DNA of 64,000 bases, taken from assembly GCF_012489685.1 (NCBI RefSeq), contig NC_080042.1:9006852-9070851 (forward strand), given 5' to 3'. Origin of the DNA: Lotus japonicus. Lineage: Eukaryota > Streptophyta > Magnoliopsida > Fabales > Fabaceae. Below the pieces are notes generated by a model. The model saw only the letters and a list, made by a program, of their open reading frames with translations. It had not been told where the DNA came from and made no database searches. Below are positions 34,817-46,600 of this stretch, piece after piece. Made by a program: the position numbers and the translations under genes. Position 1 is the stretch's first letter. Every line of letters starts with the position of its first letter.

Positions 34817-34821
34817 TAATG

Positions 34822-35920
34822 ATTGGTCCTTGCAGCTGCAACGGATCATGTGCAGCGTCCCTTCAAGCGAGTTTGTTTTGAGTTAGATTGTCTCAAGCTC
34901 TTTCATATGTGGAAAAAACCTCCAGATGAGAGGAATTATCTATTTACCATTCTTGATGATTGCTTTCGGTTTTGTCGTCCTTTTGATTTTATTTTTGTTG
35001 TTTTTGTTCGTCGTAATGACAATGGTGTCACATACTTTTTTCCCAGGAATGCTTCCTCCTAACGCCGATAGCGTGTGGTTAGAGGAAGTCCCCCCCAGGT
35101 TGATTCTCTTGTAACATCGGATATTTTGGCTTCTATGCCCACAATTTAATATAATGTTATGATCTATTTCAAAAAAAAAAGAAAAAACGATTGATGGACC
35201 ACGCAATAGTGCTAAACATATACGACATCTACTTTAGTGGCGGTTTAAAACCACCAAAATACGTGTTTTTTTGTGTGTGCATAGTTTCCACTTTGTGGCG
35301 GTTTAAGACCGCCACAAAATGGGTGTTTGGACACCTCAGTGTTCACCAATCACCGTTGTTGCCATAAAAAAATAGTCACTGCATTTTTAAAGTGCTGTAA
35401 GTGTTTGAATGTTAGGAAATGATAAGGAGTTTAAAATTTTATCATTATGATTAAGGTAGTGTTTGATCCAGCTTATTTTTGACTTAAAAGTCAATTTTAA
35501 GGTAAAATTGGGCTAAACATATTTCACTAGAAATTCTTTATTTTTATTGAAGAAAAATGCTAACAGTAACTTTTTAGAAAAATATATTTTGAGGAGCCTT
35601 GAAAAAAGGAGCTTTTTTCTAATCCATGTGTCAACCCAAGTCTCATAAAATCCGGGGCTCTATCGTGGATTTCCTCTCTTTCTCTTGAAACTGTATCCCC
35701 TATGGCTCTGCAAGAGCAAACAATATTTCCCCGTTATCTTCCTCAATGATTTGTGGTCGTCTTCCTCAGCAAGAACATGGACTCATCTTCTCTGTGGTAA
35801 GTCGCTCTTCACTGCCGCTCTCTCATCATTTCCCACCCTCCCACCACCTCCACGACAAAAAATAATCGGAGCCGTCGCATGTGCGCCCTTGGAAATCCCG
35901 ACAAAGGGGCGGGAATAGAG
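34822..35920. other. Intergenic region with a perfect 11-bp hairpin
   Basis: At 35293-35319 lies TTTGTGGCGGT, loop TTAAG, ACCGCCACAAA. A related half-copy (GTGGCGGTTTAAAACCACC) lies just before at about 35235-35254. Otherwise no recognisable gene; the ORF at 34823-35062 has no family that I know. Confidence 0.5.
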
Positions 35921-36101
35921 AATCTGAGCAAGAAGAAGAGGTGCATGATCAAATTCAGCGAAGATCAGAAGGGGAAGATGCTCGAGTTCTCCGCGAAATT
36001 GGGTTGGAGATTGCAGAGAGCAGAGGAAGGTCTGACCTAGAAATTTTGATGGCATTGGCATGTCCAGAGTGACCTTCAAGGTTTGGATGCACAACAATTA
36101 G
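35921..36101 (+). pseudogene. ZF-HD homeodomain gene relic
   Basis: From 35921 the frame reads KKKRCMIKFSEDQKGKMLEF then SAKLGWRLQRAEEG, matching the start of the homeodomain of zinc-finger-homeodomain (ZHD) proteins, and stops at TAG 36038-36040. About 30 bp later another frame reads VTFKVWMHNN then TAG (36099-36101), the recognition-helix end of the same domain. So the domain is present but broken by a stop and a frame change, and no zinc-finger part is seen upstream. A dead fragment of a transcription-factor gene. Confidence 0.8.
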
Positions 36102-36647
36102 AGTAGATCCTCCAAAATTGGGAATGAGAAAAAGATCAACCTTGGTGGATACGTTTTTTTTTAAGAAGTGCATATAGGTTTAAATTTCGTAACATGTCCC
36201 TTTTGGGGCATATCTTCAAGCAATTCAAACTTTGAGTTTCAAGGGCTTTACCGACTTTGCGATCTCTGCAACAACCTTCAATCATACATTATGGGTAAAT
36301 AGCCAAGTTTGTCCTTGAATGTGTCACCCGCCTTCAAGTTGGTCCCTAAACTTCTAAAATGTCTTCTACGGTCCCTGAATGTGGCAAAAACCATTCAAGT
36401 TAGTCCCCGAGTTAAAAAAAGAGACAGACATTAACGAAAGGTTGAGGCTGAGTTGGATTTTATTTTTTGTAAAAGCTGAAGCTCACGTGGCATTTAAACG
36501 TTGGGAAAGTTTGAAAAACTTCAATTTAGTCCTTAATCTGCTATGATGATGTAAATTAAGAAACTATATCTCACCAAGTTTGTAAGACCTTGTCAAGGAT
36601 TGTTGAAATTATAAAATTCTGTTGAAGGAACTGAAAGCATCTAGGAG
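36102..36647. other. Intergenic region with an orphan repeat arm
   Basis: Near 36295-36420 is text of the type found in foldback arms (GGTCCCTAAACTT, GGTCCCTGAATGTGG, TTAGTCCCCGAG) without a partner arm nearby, so probably the remnant of a transposon. No gene seen. Confidence 0.4.
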
Positions 36648-37354
36648 CTGATTGTTGGAAATATATTTATATATTTATATGTCCAAGACCCAATCTATCA
36701 TTAATTACGATTAAAGTAATTGTATTTATTTATTTTGTATCATATTTATTATTTAGTTAACTAGATTTTACGATAAGGTCCTTGAATAAAATTTAGAGAC
36801 TTGTTATCTATATACTTATTAAAAGAAAATCCTTATCCACAAAAAATTAACATATGACATTCCCAGAATGATTTTCCTCCCACCTCTTTCTCTGGCTTAC
36901 AAGTGTCACAGCCAGAGAAAGTTTCACAAATTAATTATACAAACCAATTTCCCTACAATTTTGATTCTTTGTCCCCTATTAAATGGTTTCTCCAAAGTAG
37001 AATTCATGCACAACCCACTATAAAGGAGCTATGGATCAACCAAAAGCCCACAACAATGAATCAATTAAAAGGCCATAGTTGCAAAAGAAACAGAAAAATT
37101 GTTCAGAGTGGGAATTAGTCAATGCATTTATGAATTAAGCCTTCAATTTCACAAACGGACATATTAGGAAAACTAATCACCGTGCGTTGCTTTAGCTATG
37201 GTTGATAATTCAAACATAAATTCACGTTTTTGTGAAAAGTATTGGAAGAACATTAATTAATTGAATTGACTTATTTTGGGGTGTGATCCACTTTTTTTTG
37301 CCTAAATATCCTCCACCTTTTTAAGCCTAATTTAAATCTTTACGAGGTTAGACA

Positions 37355-39600
37355 TTTTAATGCAGGAATTATTTCGTTTTTCCAGTCAATTATTGCTATA
37401 ATCGTTTTTTTGTGCTTAATTACAACTTTGGTCCCTGACGTTTACTAAAGCCACGATTTTAGTCCCCAACCTAATTTAATTACATGAATAGTCCCTGACG
37501 TTACATGCCGTTTGCAACGTTGGTCCGACCGTCTATTTTTTAACAAAAGAAGCTTATGTGGTGTCTGAAAGCTTACGTAGAAGTGTCATTGTAGAGAGAG
37601 GGAGGCACATGGGAGTCACGTGACTCTCCTTTGAACCCATTTTCCCAAATCTGAAATAATGAAAAAAAAGGGTGAGATCTGGTTTGTTTCTGGATATCTC
37701 TCTTTTTCTTCTTCCTTTTTTCTTCTCATTCTTATTCCATTCCTCTTCCATCTTTTGAAAGCACTCTCAGTAACATAACGCAATCTTCATCAAGAAATAG
37801 TGAAAACCCATATATGAAATCCAAATTCAACCATATCTGAAACCTGCTTCTCCGCCATCGACCCTCACCCGCGACGCAAATCCCTGTGCGATCGACCCTC
37901 ACTCACTTTCGTAAACCCCCTTCCATCGACCCTCACCCCCTGGTTGTTCTTTTGTGTTGATGATGAAGACGGTGCAGCGATGTTGACAGTGAGACCGTTG
38001 GGACTGGAGGCGTTGATTGATATGTGAAGATGGGTTTGGGATTAGATTTGTAACTTCAAGATGGAACCATCCCAAAACTAAATTTAGATTCCGCGTTTTG
38101 CTTCATCATCTTCCCTTATTTCTTTTATTATTTCGAATTTATGGTTTCTGAAAAAAAAATTATTCTGGTTTTAGCTTCATCTTGTTCCCCTCCTTCTGTT
38201 GATTGATTCGAATCTAGAGTTTCTCGAAAAAAAATCAGATTATGTGTTTTAGCTTTATCATCTTCCCCTTTTTCTTTTGATTGTTTCGAATTAATGGTTT
38301 CTGGAAAGATTTCTGAGAAAAAAATCAGATTATGGGTTTCAACTTCATCTTCTTCCCCTGTGATTTCCCTCTTTTCTGGGTGGGCTGGGTTTGATTCAAC
38401 AACAAGAGGGGATTTTGGTGGCCTTTGATCCTTTGAACTTTAGGTGTAACGATGGGTTTTGGGTTTGATTCACCTTGAATTCCTAGATCAAGATGAAGAT
38501 TATGATGATAAAGTTTGTTGAAGAAGATGAAGATGATGAAGAAACATCATCTTTCTTTCTGGGTTTTGGTTTTTTTTTTTGCACATGAAGAGGCATGTGC
38601 GTCTCTCTCCAGTGGCAGTGCCACATCTACAAAGACTTGCCACATAAGCACCTTCCGTTAATAGTTTAACAGAAAGACTAACGTTACAAACAAATGTGAA
38701 CGTGGGAGATTATTCTTGTAATTAAATTTAGTGAGGGACTAAAATCGTGGTTTTAGTGAACGTCGGGGACTAAAATTGCAATTAAGTCTTTTTTTTAAAA
38801 CCCCATGTAAAATAATTAAGTAAATTTTAATGCATTGATTATTTATTTTAGGAAATTAATATTCGAAATTAATTCATTAATTCCTTCAATTTTCTTATAT
38901 AAATTAATTAATGACGTGAATCTCTGCAAATATGTTTTGAAATAATTTCCTTTTTTAAAATGAAAAAAAAAACGTTTTAAAAATTAATTACTTATTAAAT
39001 TCAAAAGCTATCTATTTAAGGAAATTACTATTCGAAATTAATTTTTAATTTCCTTCAATTTCCTTACATAAACAACTTAATTATAGTAATTTGTAGTCAA
39101 CTTATAAAAGATCTAATAAATGCTAAATTAGAATAAAAGTTGTGTTCGTTTTCTTTTTTAAAACCCCATTTAAAACAATTAATTATATTTTAATGCAGGA
39201 ATTATTTCGTTTTTCCAGTCAATTATTGCTATAGATAGCTTTTAAAAAAAACACCATGTAAAATAATTAAGTAAATTTTAATACATTGATTATTTATTTT
39301 AGGAAATTAATATTCAAAATTAATTCATTAATTCCTTCAATTTCCTTATATAAATTAATTAATGACGTGAATCTGTGCACATATATTTTGAAATAATTTC
39401 CTTTTCTAAAATGAAAAAAAATGCTTTAAATAATTAATTACTTATTAAATTAATTAGCTATCTATTTAAGGAAATTACTATTCGAAATTAACTATTTATT
39501 TCCTTCAAATTCCTTATATAATTTCCTTCAAATTGACGTTTTAAACAATTAATGCAGGTGTATAATGTTTAGCATATATCACAAGTCATATGACTTTGGG
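37355..39600. repeat. Tandem duplication in the Helitron, first copy split by a foldback element
   Basis: TTTTAATGCAGGAATTATTT with the following CGTTTTTCCAGTCAATTATT occurs at 37355 and 39187. The text after it (CATGTAAAATAATTAAGT, then a long AT-rich stretch with GGAAATTACTATTCGAAATT) appears at about 38804-39060 and again at about 39254-39500. So a ~450-bp unit was duplicated, and the element at 37412-38788 later entered the first copy. Confidence 0.8.
37412..38788. mobile_element. Foldback transposon (1.38 kb, Mutator-like MITE type)
   Basis: The left arm GTGCTTAATTACAACTTTGG and the right arm (as complement GACTTAATTGCAATTTTAG) are inverted arms of about 150 bp, both holding CACGATTTTAGTCCC and ending in GCTTATGTGG. 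The interior (37560-38630) is pyrimidine-rich without a clear gene. Both flanks are T tracts (37405-37411 and 38789-38796), which fits a poly-T target duplication, so the exact ends are uncertain by a few bases. The second copy of the surrounding duplication lacks the insertion. Confidence 0.75.
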
Positions 39601-39948
39601 AACAATCAAACATTAAATATGACAAATCATATGTCTACAGATAATTTTTAGCCAAATTTCATGCGATTTTTAAATTATTGACATTTTACCAAAATCATAA
39701 GTTGTATGTACCAAATTGTACGAACTATGTACCTATACTAATTAATACACTTTGATTTTCACCCGTGCCAAATAAAACTGTTTTTGAATTAAAAATACAT
39801 ATTCTATTTGGGAAAATAGAATATTCTGTTCACCTTTAGTCAGAATTAACCCTAATTTCAACTATATATACCCCTTATGTAACATATCTCCTCCATCATT
39901 CCATCAATTTTCCAGCACTTGATATATTTGAAATTAACATTTCTTCTG

Positions 39949-40393
39949 ATGGCTTCAAGAATCGAAGATCTCGCCAAAATCGATGCATCCAAAGAGTCCT
40001 GGACAATTGTTGCGAAAGTCAATCGTTTATGGCTAAGTCCGAGCTTATATGGCTCAAAGCTACTTTTTTCAATGGACATGATTCTTATGGATGACAAGGT
40101 ATAACACTTTTTTTTTTAATCACTCGATTTTAATGTAATTTTTGGAATGCATTCATAAATCTCTTAGTTTATTTACTTTTTAAAGACAGAAGGACGCGTA
40201 TATTATATTTCATTCTTTGGTGTTGGTGAAAGCAGTCGTGATTTTCGTCCAACCTCGCATCCATTCAAGATCAACTTTGATATTCATACATATGTACGAT
40301 TGGTTCCTAACAAGGCTATCAACTTAACTCCATACTCTTTCGTTCCACTTTGTGATATAATGTATAAGGATGTTGATACGTCATTCCTTATAG
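39949..40393 (+). pseudogene. Replication protein A 70-kDa-like (OB-fold) fragment, two exons
   Basis: Exon 39949-40098 encodes MASRIEDLAKIDASKESWTI and on to LFSMDMILMDDK, the N-terminal OB fold of plant RPA70-like proteins. Exon 40186-40393, in frame, encodes VYYISFFGVGES and FKINFDIHTYVRLVP. RPA70 binds single-stranded DNA. About 20-25 residues expected between the two parts are missing, and nothing further of the protein follows, so it is a truncated copy. A TATA box (CTATATATACC near 39862) lies 80 bp upstream. RPA-like genes are common on plant Helitrons; this one lies inside the Helitron at 36807-40713. Confidence 0.78.
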
Positions 40394-41751
40394 GTATAAA
40401 CCTTATGTAGCCTTTTGAGTTTTTGAAAAATAGTTATTAATTTTCCCTACATTTTTAATTGTCAAATTGTAATGCATTAAATGTTGGTATAAGGAAAAAG
40501 TTTCATCTAATTTAAGTATATTTTCATAATTTTAAAAATACTTAGATTAAATATATATGAAGTTTTTGTCAAATTTCGCAAGTTGTGTGATACTCATTGT
40601 GATTGATTTTGTTTGGTTGAATGCTCATTTTTTTTTCATTTTTTAATTCATTAATACGTGTCTAAATAATGAGATCCATATTCGCCGTGCAACGCACAGG
40701 GTAAAAACGCTAGTTATAGTAGAAATTAGGATAATGAGAAGTTTGTCTTTTATATTTTTATTCAAAACTGTTCTTGATCGTAGAATCATTGAGAATTGAA
40801 CATCAATGACTCGGATAGATCAAGATATGTGTGATGGTATTTATTGGATAAATAATAATATATTTCATTTATTAAATTAACATATAGATGATACATATAT
40901 GTGAATATGATCAGTGAACTAACTCAATTGAAAAATTCCTAATGGTTAAAATTACCTTAAATTGTCAATAGGAAGTTCTCAAGAAGAAATGAAATAGTTT
41001 CATTTGACCTGAAATTGTCATAGTAATTAGCAAGTTATTTATCATACTTTCATTTCAGACACATAATGCCCTGGGACGATATTTGAATGAATATTGGGTA
41101 TGATTAAATGCTTGTAGAATTAATGGTTAATCAAGATGAAATCCATCAAATCTCGGTAATGAGTTTGAGCTCTAGTAAAGACCTTGGCCAATGTATTAGA
41201 ATAAATGAAGAAAAAAGTTTCTTAAGTCATTGTGGCAACTTATTAAAATTTGACATTTATATCATACTTTAGAGTTAGCCAGAGCTGTAGTGATGAGAGG
41301 AAATATTTTAAATAATCTTCTAGCGGTTCTTGAAAGTAAAATATGTTACTTCATGCTATCTGGTCGTTAAGGAGTTTTGCTAGACGCCAACCTTAATTAG
41401 TGAATTAATTAGATTAATTTACTACCAGTTTAGTATTGAACCTACAGGGTCACACACAAACAAGTGTCTCAATCTTTGCTAAATAATTATATTATTTGAT
41501 AATTAAATTAGAGATTTTAATTTTATCAAATAAATAATTATATGGAACATTATTTTAATTCTTTGCTAGCACCAAGAATTTAAATATTAAATAAATAATC
41601 TTCTAGAATTATTGTAACAGTTTTAAATTTATATGACATAGTCATTCTGTTACAAATTTCAAAATACAAGAATAATATAGAATTATTTTTAAAGTAGCAA
41701 ATAAGGTGTAACTATATGTCGATGAAAAGGCACGTGGAAGTTACTTTCCAC

Positions 41752-41760
41752 CGTTATATA
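41752..41760 (+). promoter_or_regulatory. TATA box in the solo LTR
   Basis: GTTATATAAGCCCC, followed about 30 bp later by CACCAAACATCACAG, a typical start region of an LTR transcript. It sets the LTR orientation. Confidence 0.5.
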
Positions 41761-42124
41761 AGCCCCTGCTCCTTAGACAAACACCAAACATCACAGCTAC
41801 AATTGTTTCTAAGAGGGAGTGAATTACTGTTTTGCTTCATTGACACAAATCATTCTCTCTTTATTATTGCTATATACAAACACAAAAAGAGTTTGTGATT
41901 GGGAAATTCTGGTTCAACTTTTTCTGGTTCCATTGGCAGAGAGTTGATAGCAAATGTTGATCTCGGTGTGGATACGTGTAGAATCTTCATACATTTGAAG
42001 AAAACTTTCAAGTTTCAGGAACTACAATTGGATATGTAATTTCCATGCAATTTTTTACTATATATATATATATATCCAAATTATTCCGCTGTGTGTTAAG
42101 AACACTATTTTAGAACACACTGAT

Positions 42125-42544
42125 CTCTAGAAGGATTCTCGCCATTTTCTTTTAAATCCTCAAACATACTAGTAAACATTGCAAAGAATCCGATTGTGTA
42201 TTGATAACTACCAATAGAATGAAAGATAAATGACATTCAAGTGATTTCCACGACTATGTTTCATACTATCTGTTTTGATGCATGCATTCAAGCTTATATT
42301 GAAATTCATAAAATGAGATTCAAGGGTTTACTCAGATCACATGAATAGAGATATAAAATAAAACTAAAAAATATCATAAGTTTTACAAAAACCCAAAGCA
42401 AAAGAGGACTAGCCAAACATGAGTTACAAAGCCCTGGAAACCTCCCACAAGCACCATAATGTACCTCAGCTCTAAACTTATGCAAATGTTCAAGATTATT
42501 CAAAAGAAAACAGCTAAAACTATTTATAGACTCAAAACGAGTCT
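42125..42544. other. Spacer between solo LTR and the 73-bp array
   Basis: No gene or bounded repeat seen. Confidence 0.4.
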
Positions 42545-42810
42545 GGGCGCTCGAGCGCCAATAGCCCACGCTCGAGCGCCAATTGATTGTAAAACATCCA
42601 ACTGCCACTGACACTCCAGGCGCTCGAGCGCCAATTGCCCACACTCGAGCGCCAATATAGGATCACTCACTTTCCTTGCCTCTGTAACTAAGGACGCTCG
42701 AGCGCCAATTGTGGTCGCTCGAGTGCCAATTCACCTCTTGCCAGCCTCCAACCACTGTAAGTGGTGGCGCTCGAGCACCAAAAGGGGGCGCTCGAGCGTC
42801 AATTGCACGC
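42545..42810. repeat. ~73-bp tandem array with XhoI-type palindromes
   Basis: Four units; the first CGCTCGAG of each lies at 42548, 42621, 42695 and 42768. Each unit contains two copies of the palindromic core CGCTCGAGCG followed by CCAAT, about 21-23 bp apart. Diverged cores in later units include CGCTCGAGTG and CGCTCGAGCA. The text between cores differs strongly from unit to unit while the cores are kept. Confidence 0.9.
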
Positions 42811-43680
42811 TAGAAAACTCATTCAATTCACTTCAATGCACTCTTCAAGACCCAAACCTCTTGATCTTCCTTCTTCTTCAGTTATAACCCGCAAACCTTC
42901 ATCAAAGCACTAGGGAAAAATATCAATAATATCAACTATTTAATTACCCAAGAGACCCTAGGCAAATGACAAATGCTAAAAGACCCAAACCTGTACTAAA
43001 ATATGAAAAAGTCCCTAAGGAACCACTAAATTATCCAACTAATGCAAATGCACAAATAAAGATAAAAATGCATGAGAAAGCATGAAACACTACTTGAGAC
43101 AAGGAAAAAGACTCAAAAGAAACAAAGAAATGACCCGAAAAACTAGGACAAATGGAGGGTCATCAATGGACCTTAACCGTGTTTGTTGATCGAGGGATTT
43201 TTTCTTCGTGTCCGCTCTCGTCAAGCATGTATATACACACTCGAAGGGGACTTTCAGCTCGATGGGTGGGACTTTGCCCCCCCGACGTTGCTTCATAACC
43301 ACTCACACGGTTTTGGAGCTTGACCGTGTTCAGCAGGGCACGTGCTCGACGGAATTTAGGACTTTTGGTGCCTCGACCAATTAATTGGTTCAGGTGCCAA
43401 GAAGATAAAAGACCTAATGAGTACAAACCCAACCGGGCATAACAAGACCAAACAACGCCAATTGATCGGGGGAACCGACCAAGACTACCCGAAAAAGGGT
43501 AGGGAGAGAGGGGAGCGGCAGAACTCTTCCGAGGGGGGTGGCGAAATGATGATCTCCACGGTGCTGCGCTGTTCGTCGTGCCCTGGAGGGGTACCTGGTC
43601 AGAACGTGGGTTAAGGGACTGAGAAATGGGATAGATTAATGTGTACCTTAAGTTCTCCATGCCTTGACTTTTATAGAATT
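42811..43680. other. Spacer left of the gypsy element
   Basis: Contains a GC-richer part (43140-43620) with several ORFs, none of known family. The base run GAATT at 43676-43680 is the left flank of the gypsy element. Confidence 0.4.
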
Positions 43681-46600
43681 TGTAACACCCCGATTTCGGT
43701 GGCGTCACTTTAGTAACTCGAAAATAAAATAAAGTAAAGTGGAAAAGCAGGTATTTTTTTCGTTTTTGTTTAAATAAAAAGACTTGTCGAAATAAAGACT
43801 CAACCCAATCGCGATTAACAGCGATTAATATACAATACAAGCACAGCCCTCGCTGCAACTAAAAACATCGTCACGAGTGTCCTCAAGTGACGGAAAGTAA
43901 CATCAAGTAACTAAAAGTGTTGCCCAACGGCAAACAAGTGCGACTCATAAATAGAGTCATAAGTTTTATAAATACAGTCCTTCGAAAAGTAAGTCAGCCC
44001 AAAACGGCTTCCAAAAAGACTTCTTACGTCCGACTACACCATGCGATTCCCATCAACGGAGAACCACACCGAAAAGCAATCTGTCGGAAACTACCCTGTC
44101 CCAAAAGTACAAATGACGATTCAGAGCTATGACACTAACACCCAACCTTAGTAGGCTCTAAACACCCATACCCTATGCTTCCATCATCGACCCTCATCTG
44201 GTCATGCATTCAGTCCGGGTCCTCGTCGAAAGCTTCAGTAATAATCATTACGCTCCTGGTCCTCCTCGAGTGACGAGTCATCACGAATCGACTGACGGAC
44301 GCCTGGCAGCAGGCCGACCGCCCAAACACAAACATACAAACAAAGCCAAGGCGCTAGGGTCAACTCACGGAATAAAATAGATAATACAAACAACATGTGA
44401 AGAATAAGGGGGTATATATATATATATATATGTTGTATATCTACATGTAATTTATGTATTGCCTACCCTAAGGTATATACATAGCATGTTATCAAGGCTC
44501 TAATAAACAATTCGATATCTGCTATCTCAACAGTTCAATAAACAATGACTCAATAAATCAGTAGGGGTGCATGTATGCATGCAATGTCAACTCAGAAGAT
44601 TATCCCAACAATTAGGCATGTCAAGTCGATCAAACCCCTTGGGTTGAACATACGGACTCGCACACGCAACTCCCACAATTAGGCATGTCGAGTCGATCCA
44701 ACCCATCGGGTTGAACATACGGACTCGCACATGCAACGAATGACAACGCCAAGTCGGTTCACTCAAAAGAGTCGAACATACGGACGTTGCGCGTGTCCAA
44801 TGACTACCGCCGAATCGATCCAATCCATCGGATTGAACATACGGATCCGCGCGTGTCGAAAAGTTGTCGCTGAATCGATCCAATCCCTCGGATTGAACAT
44901 ACGGATTCACGCGAGGTAAAATGGCAATCGCTGAATCGATCCAATCCATCGGATTGAACATACGGACTCACGCGTGCCTGAGTGACTACCGCCGAATCGA
45001 TCCAATCCATCGGATTGAATATACGGATTCGCGCGTGTCAACAATTATTGCCGAATCGGCCCAACCCGTCGGGTTTGGACATACGGATTCGCGCCGCAAA
45101 GTCGAAGATACACCCTTGGTGTTCTTCGTGAAGGCCCAGTCTTCTGACCGTCCCAAACCCCAAACATATGCATAATGCAATATGGTTAACAAAACATCGA
45201 ATCGTCCTCACACGTACGAGTTTAACCACAAGTCTCAATTTAAAAGGACCCGAAGATCAAAGTCGTCTTGCGACTAGGCTGTGAAAAGCCGGAGTACATA
45301 TTGCACTCAGTGACATTTCCATGGTCACTATGGTTCATCCTCGTGACGACCATCAAATCATCTCAAGTTCAAGGCTTTTCGACTATTTCCCGTTTTTCAC
45401 AATCATTTCCAAGTCTTAAATTTTCCTAAAGGTCTCGTTAATTAATCAAAGCATTTCAAGTGGAGTTAATCAAGTTATGAGGTTTATTATCGAAATCCAA
45501 GTTCCATAAATTCTCAAGTTCCAAATTCCAACTATTCAAAGTTTCCCAAATCCCCCAAATATAATCCCCGGAAAAGTCTAAGTGTTCAAAGAGGGCTAGA
45601 TCTCAGACCTAAGGTCAGGACATGCCTAGGGTTTCCTCTCAACCCGAAAGATCAACAACATCAACTCAAATGTCCTACGCTCCGCAATCGCGTCAACACG
45701 CACAATTCGATATCAATTCAACAATATTCAGCTCTAAAGAGCGATGCAATAAGAGTATGGTGCGGGAATCATAAGACAGAAACCAGTAAACGGCCGAAGC
45801 CTCTCAGAAAACGGAGACACACGTCTCATATAAGTTCACTCGGCCAAAGCCTCCAGAAAAAAACTTTCCAATTTCAAACGATCAACAATACCCAAGCAAT
45901 ATTCAATAACAAGCAATATTCAATATCAAGCAATATTCAAGTCGAATTTATCGACGCCTATAAATCATTAGCTAGTAAGTAAGTTGCCCTAACCTCGAGT
46001 TGTTCTGGTCTCGCGGTGCAGGTCTCGCTCACAAGCTTGTTCAGTCAATCCCAAAGTTTCCACAATTGAACCTTTGAGCAAGCAAAGCAATAATGAATCA
46101 AAACAAGTCGATACAGTCGAAACAATCCTAACTAATGTTCGACGAAGCTCAAGAAGCTTCAGAGTACAACATTTAGGCACGAATGGAAGGGCTTTCCCCG
46201 AATGGAAGAGTTTTGACTCGATTCAAGTTTTGTACAAAAACACTTTATTCGCTAAAACGTGCATAACTCGAGCTACAGAACTCGGAATGACACGAAACCG
46301 GCGCCAAAATTTCGACAATTGAAAGAGCTACGCAATGGCTCAGGTCATAGAGACCCGAAAATTATTTTTGGACACGGTACCCAAGCAAATAGGTTTCGGC
46401 CACTATAGAAAATAGGGTTTTCGAACTTTTTCTTCGATCTAAATCAATTCCAAGGTATTCTTAGGCGATATCTAGGCCAGGGAAACTCTCAGAAAAATTA
46501 TCGGGTCGAAAACTGTCGCAGGGGTATTTTGGTCATTATTTTCAGCTCAGAATTTCAAAATTGGAATTTCGAAAAACAAATTGGATGGGATCGATCCTAA

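Larger units (their letters stand above)
36807..40713 (+). mobile_element. Helitron (3.9 kb) carrying an RPA70-like gene fragment
   Basis: The 5' end is TCTATATACTTATTAAAAG preceded by A (36806). The 3' end is CCGTGCAACGCACAGG, a short stem-loop with one bulged A, then about 10 nt and CTAG (40710-40713) followed by T. These are the known plant Helitron termini and the A/T target rule. Inside are an RPA70-like fragment (39949-40393), a tandem duplication of about 450 bp and a nested foldback element. No Rep/helicase ORF is visible, so it is non-autonomous. It moves by a rolling-circle-like mechanism and makes no target duplication. Confidence 0.88.
36653..42119 (+). mobile_element. Solo LTR (~1.56 kb without insertion), TSD CTGAT, split by a Helitron
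   Basis: Starts TGTTGGAAATAT at 36653 and ends TTTTAGAACACA at 42119, flanked by CTGAT at 36648-36652 and 42120-42124. The Helitron at 36807-40713 lies inside; removing it leaves 1560 bp. The right part has an LTR-like promoter, GTTATATAAGCCCC near 41752, followed by an R/U5-like region, so the LTR points to plus. No primer site or internal domain follows. It looks like a copia LTR, but the family is not certain. Confidence 0.85.

Noticed and set aside
34823..35062. 79-codon ORF as a gene
   Set aside because: No family recognised, strongly Phe/Val-biased end; cannot be supported.
43163..43858. 231-codon minus-strand ORF
   Set aside because: It crosses the LTR boundary at 43681 and has no recognisable domain; chance ORF.
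44731..45010. ORFs with repeated motifs on both strands in the LTR
   Set aside because: They arise from a 60-bp array whose unit length is a multiple of three; no start or promoter support.
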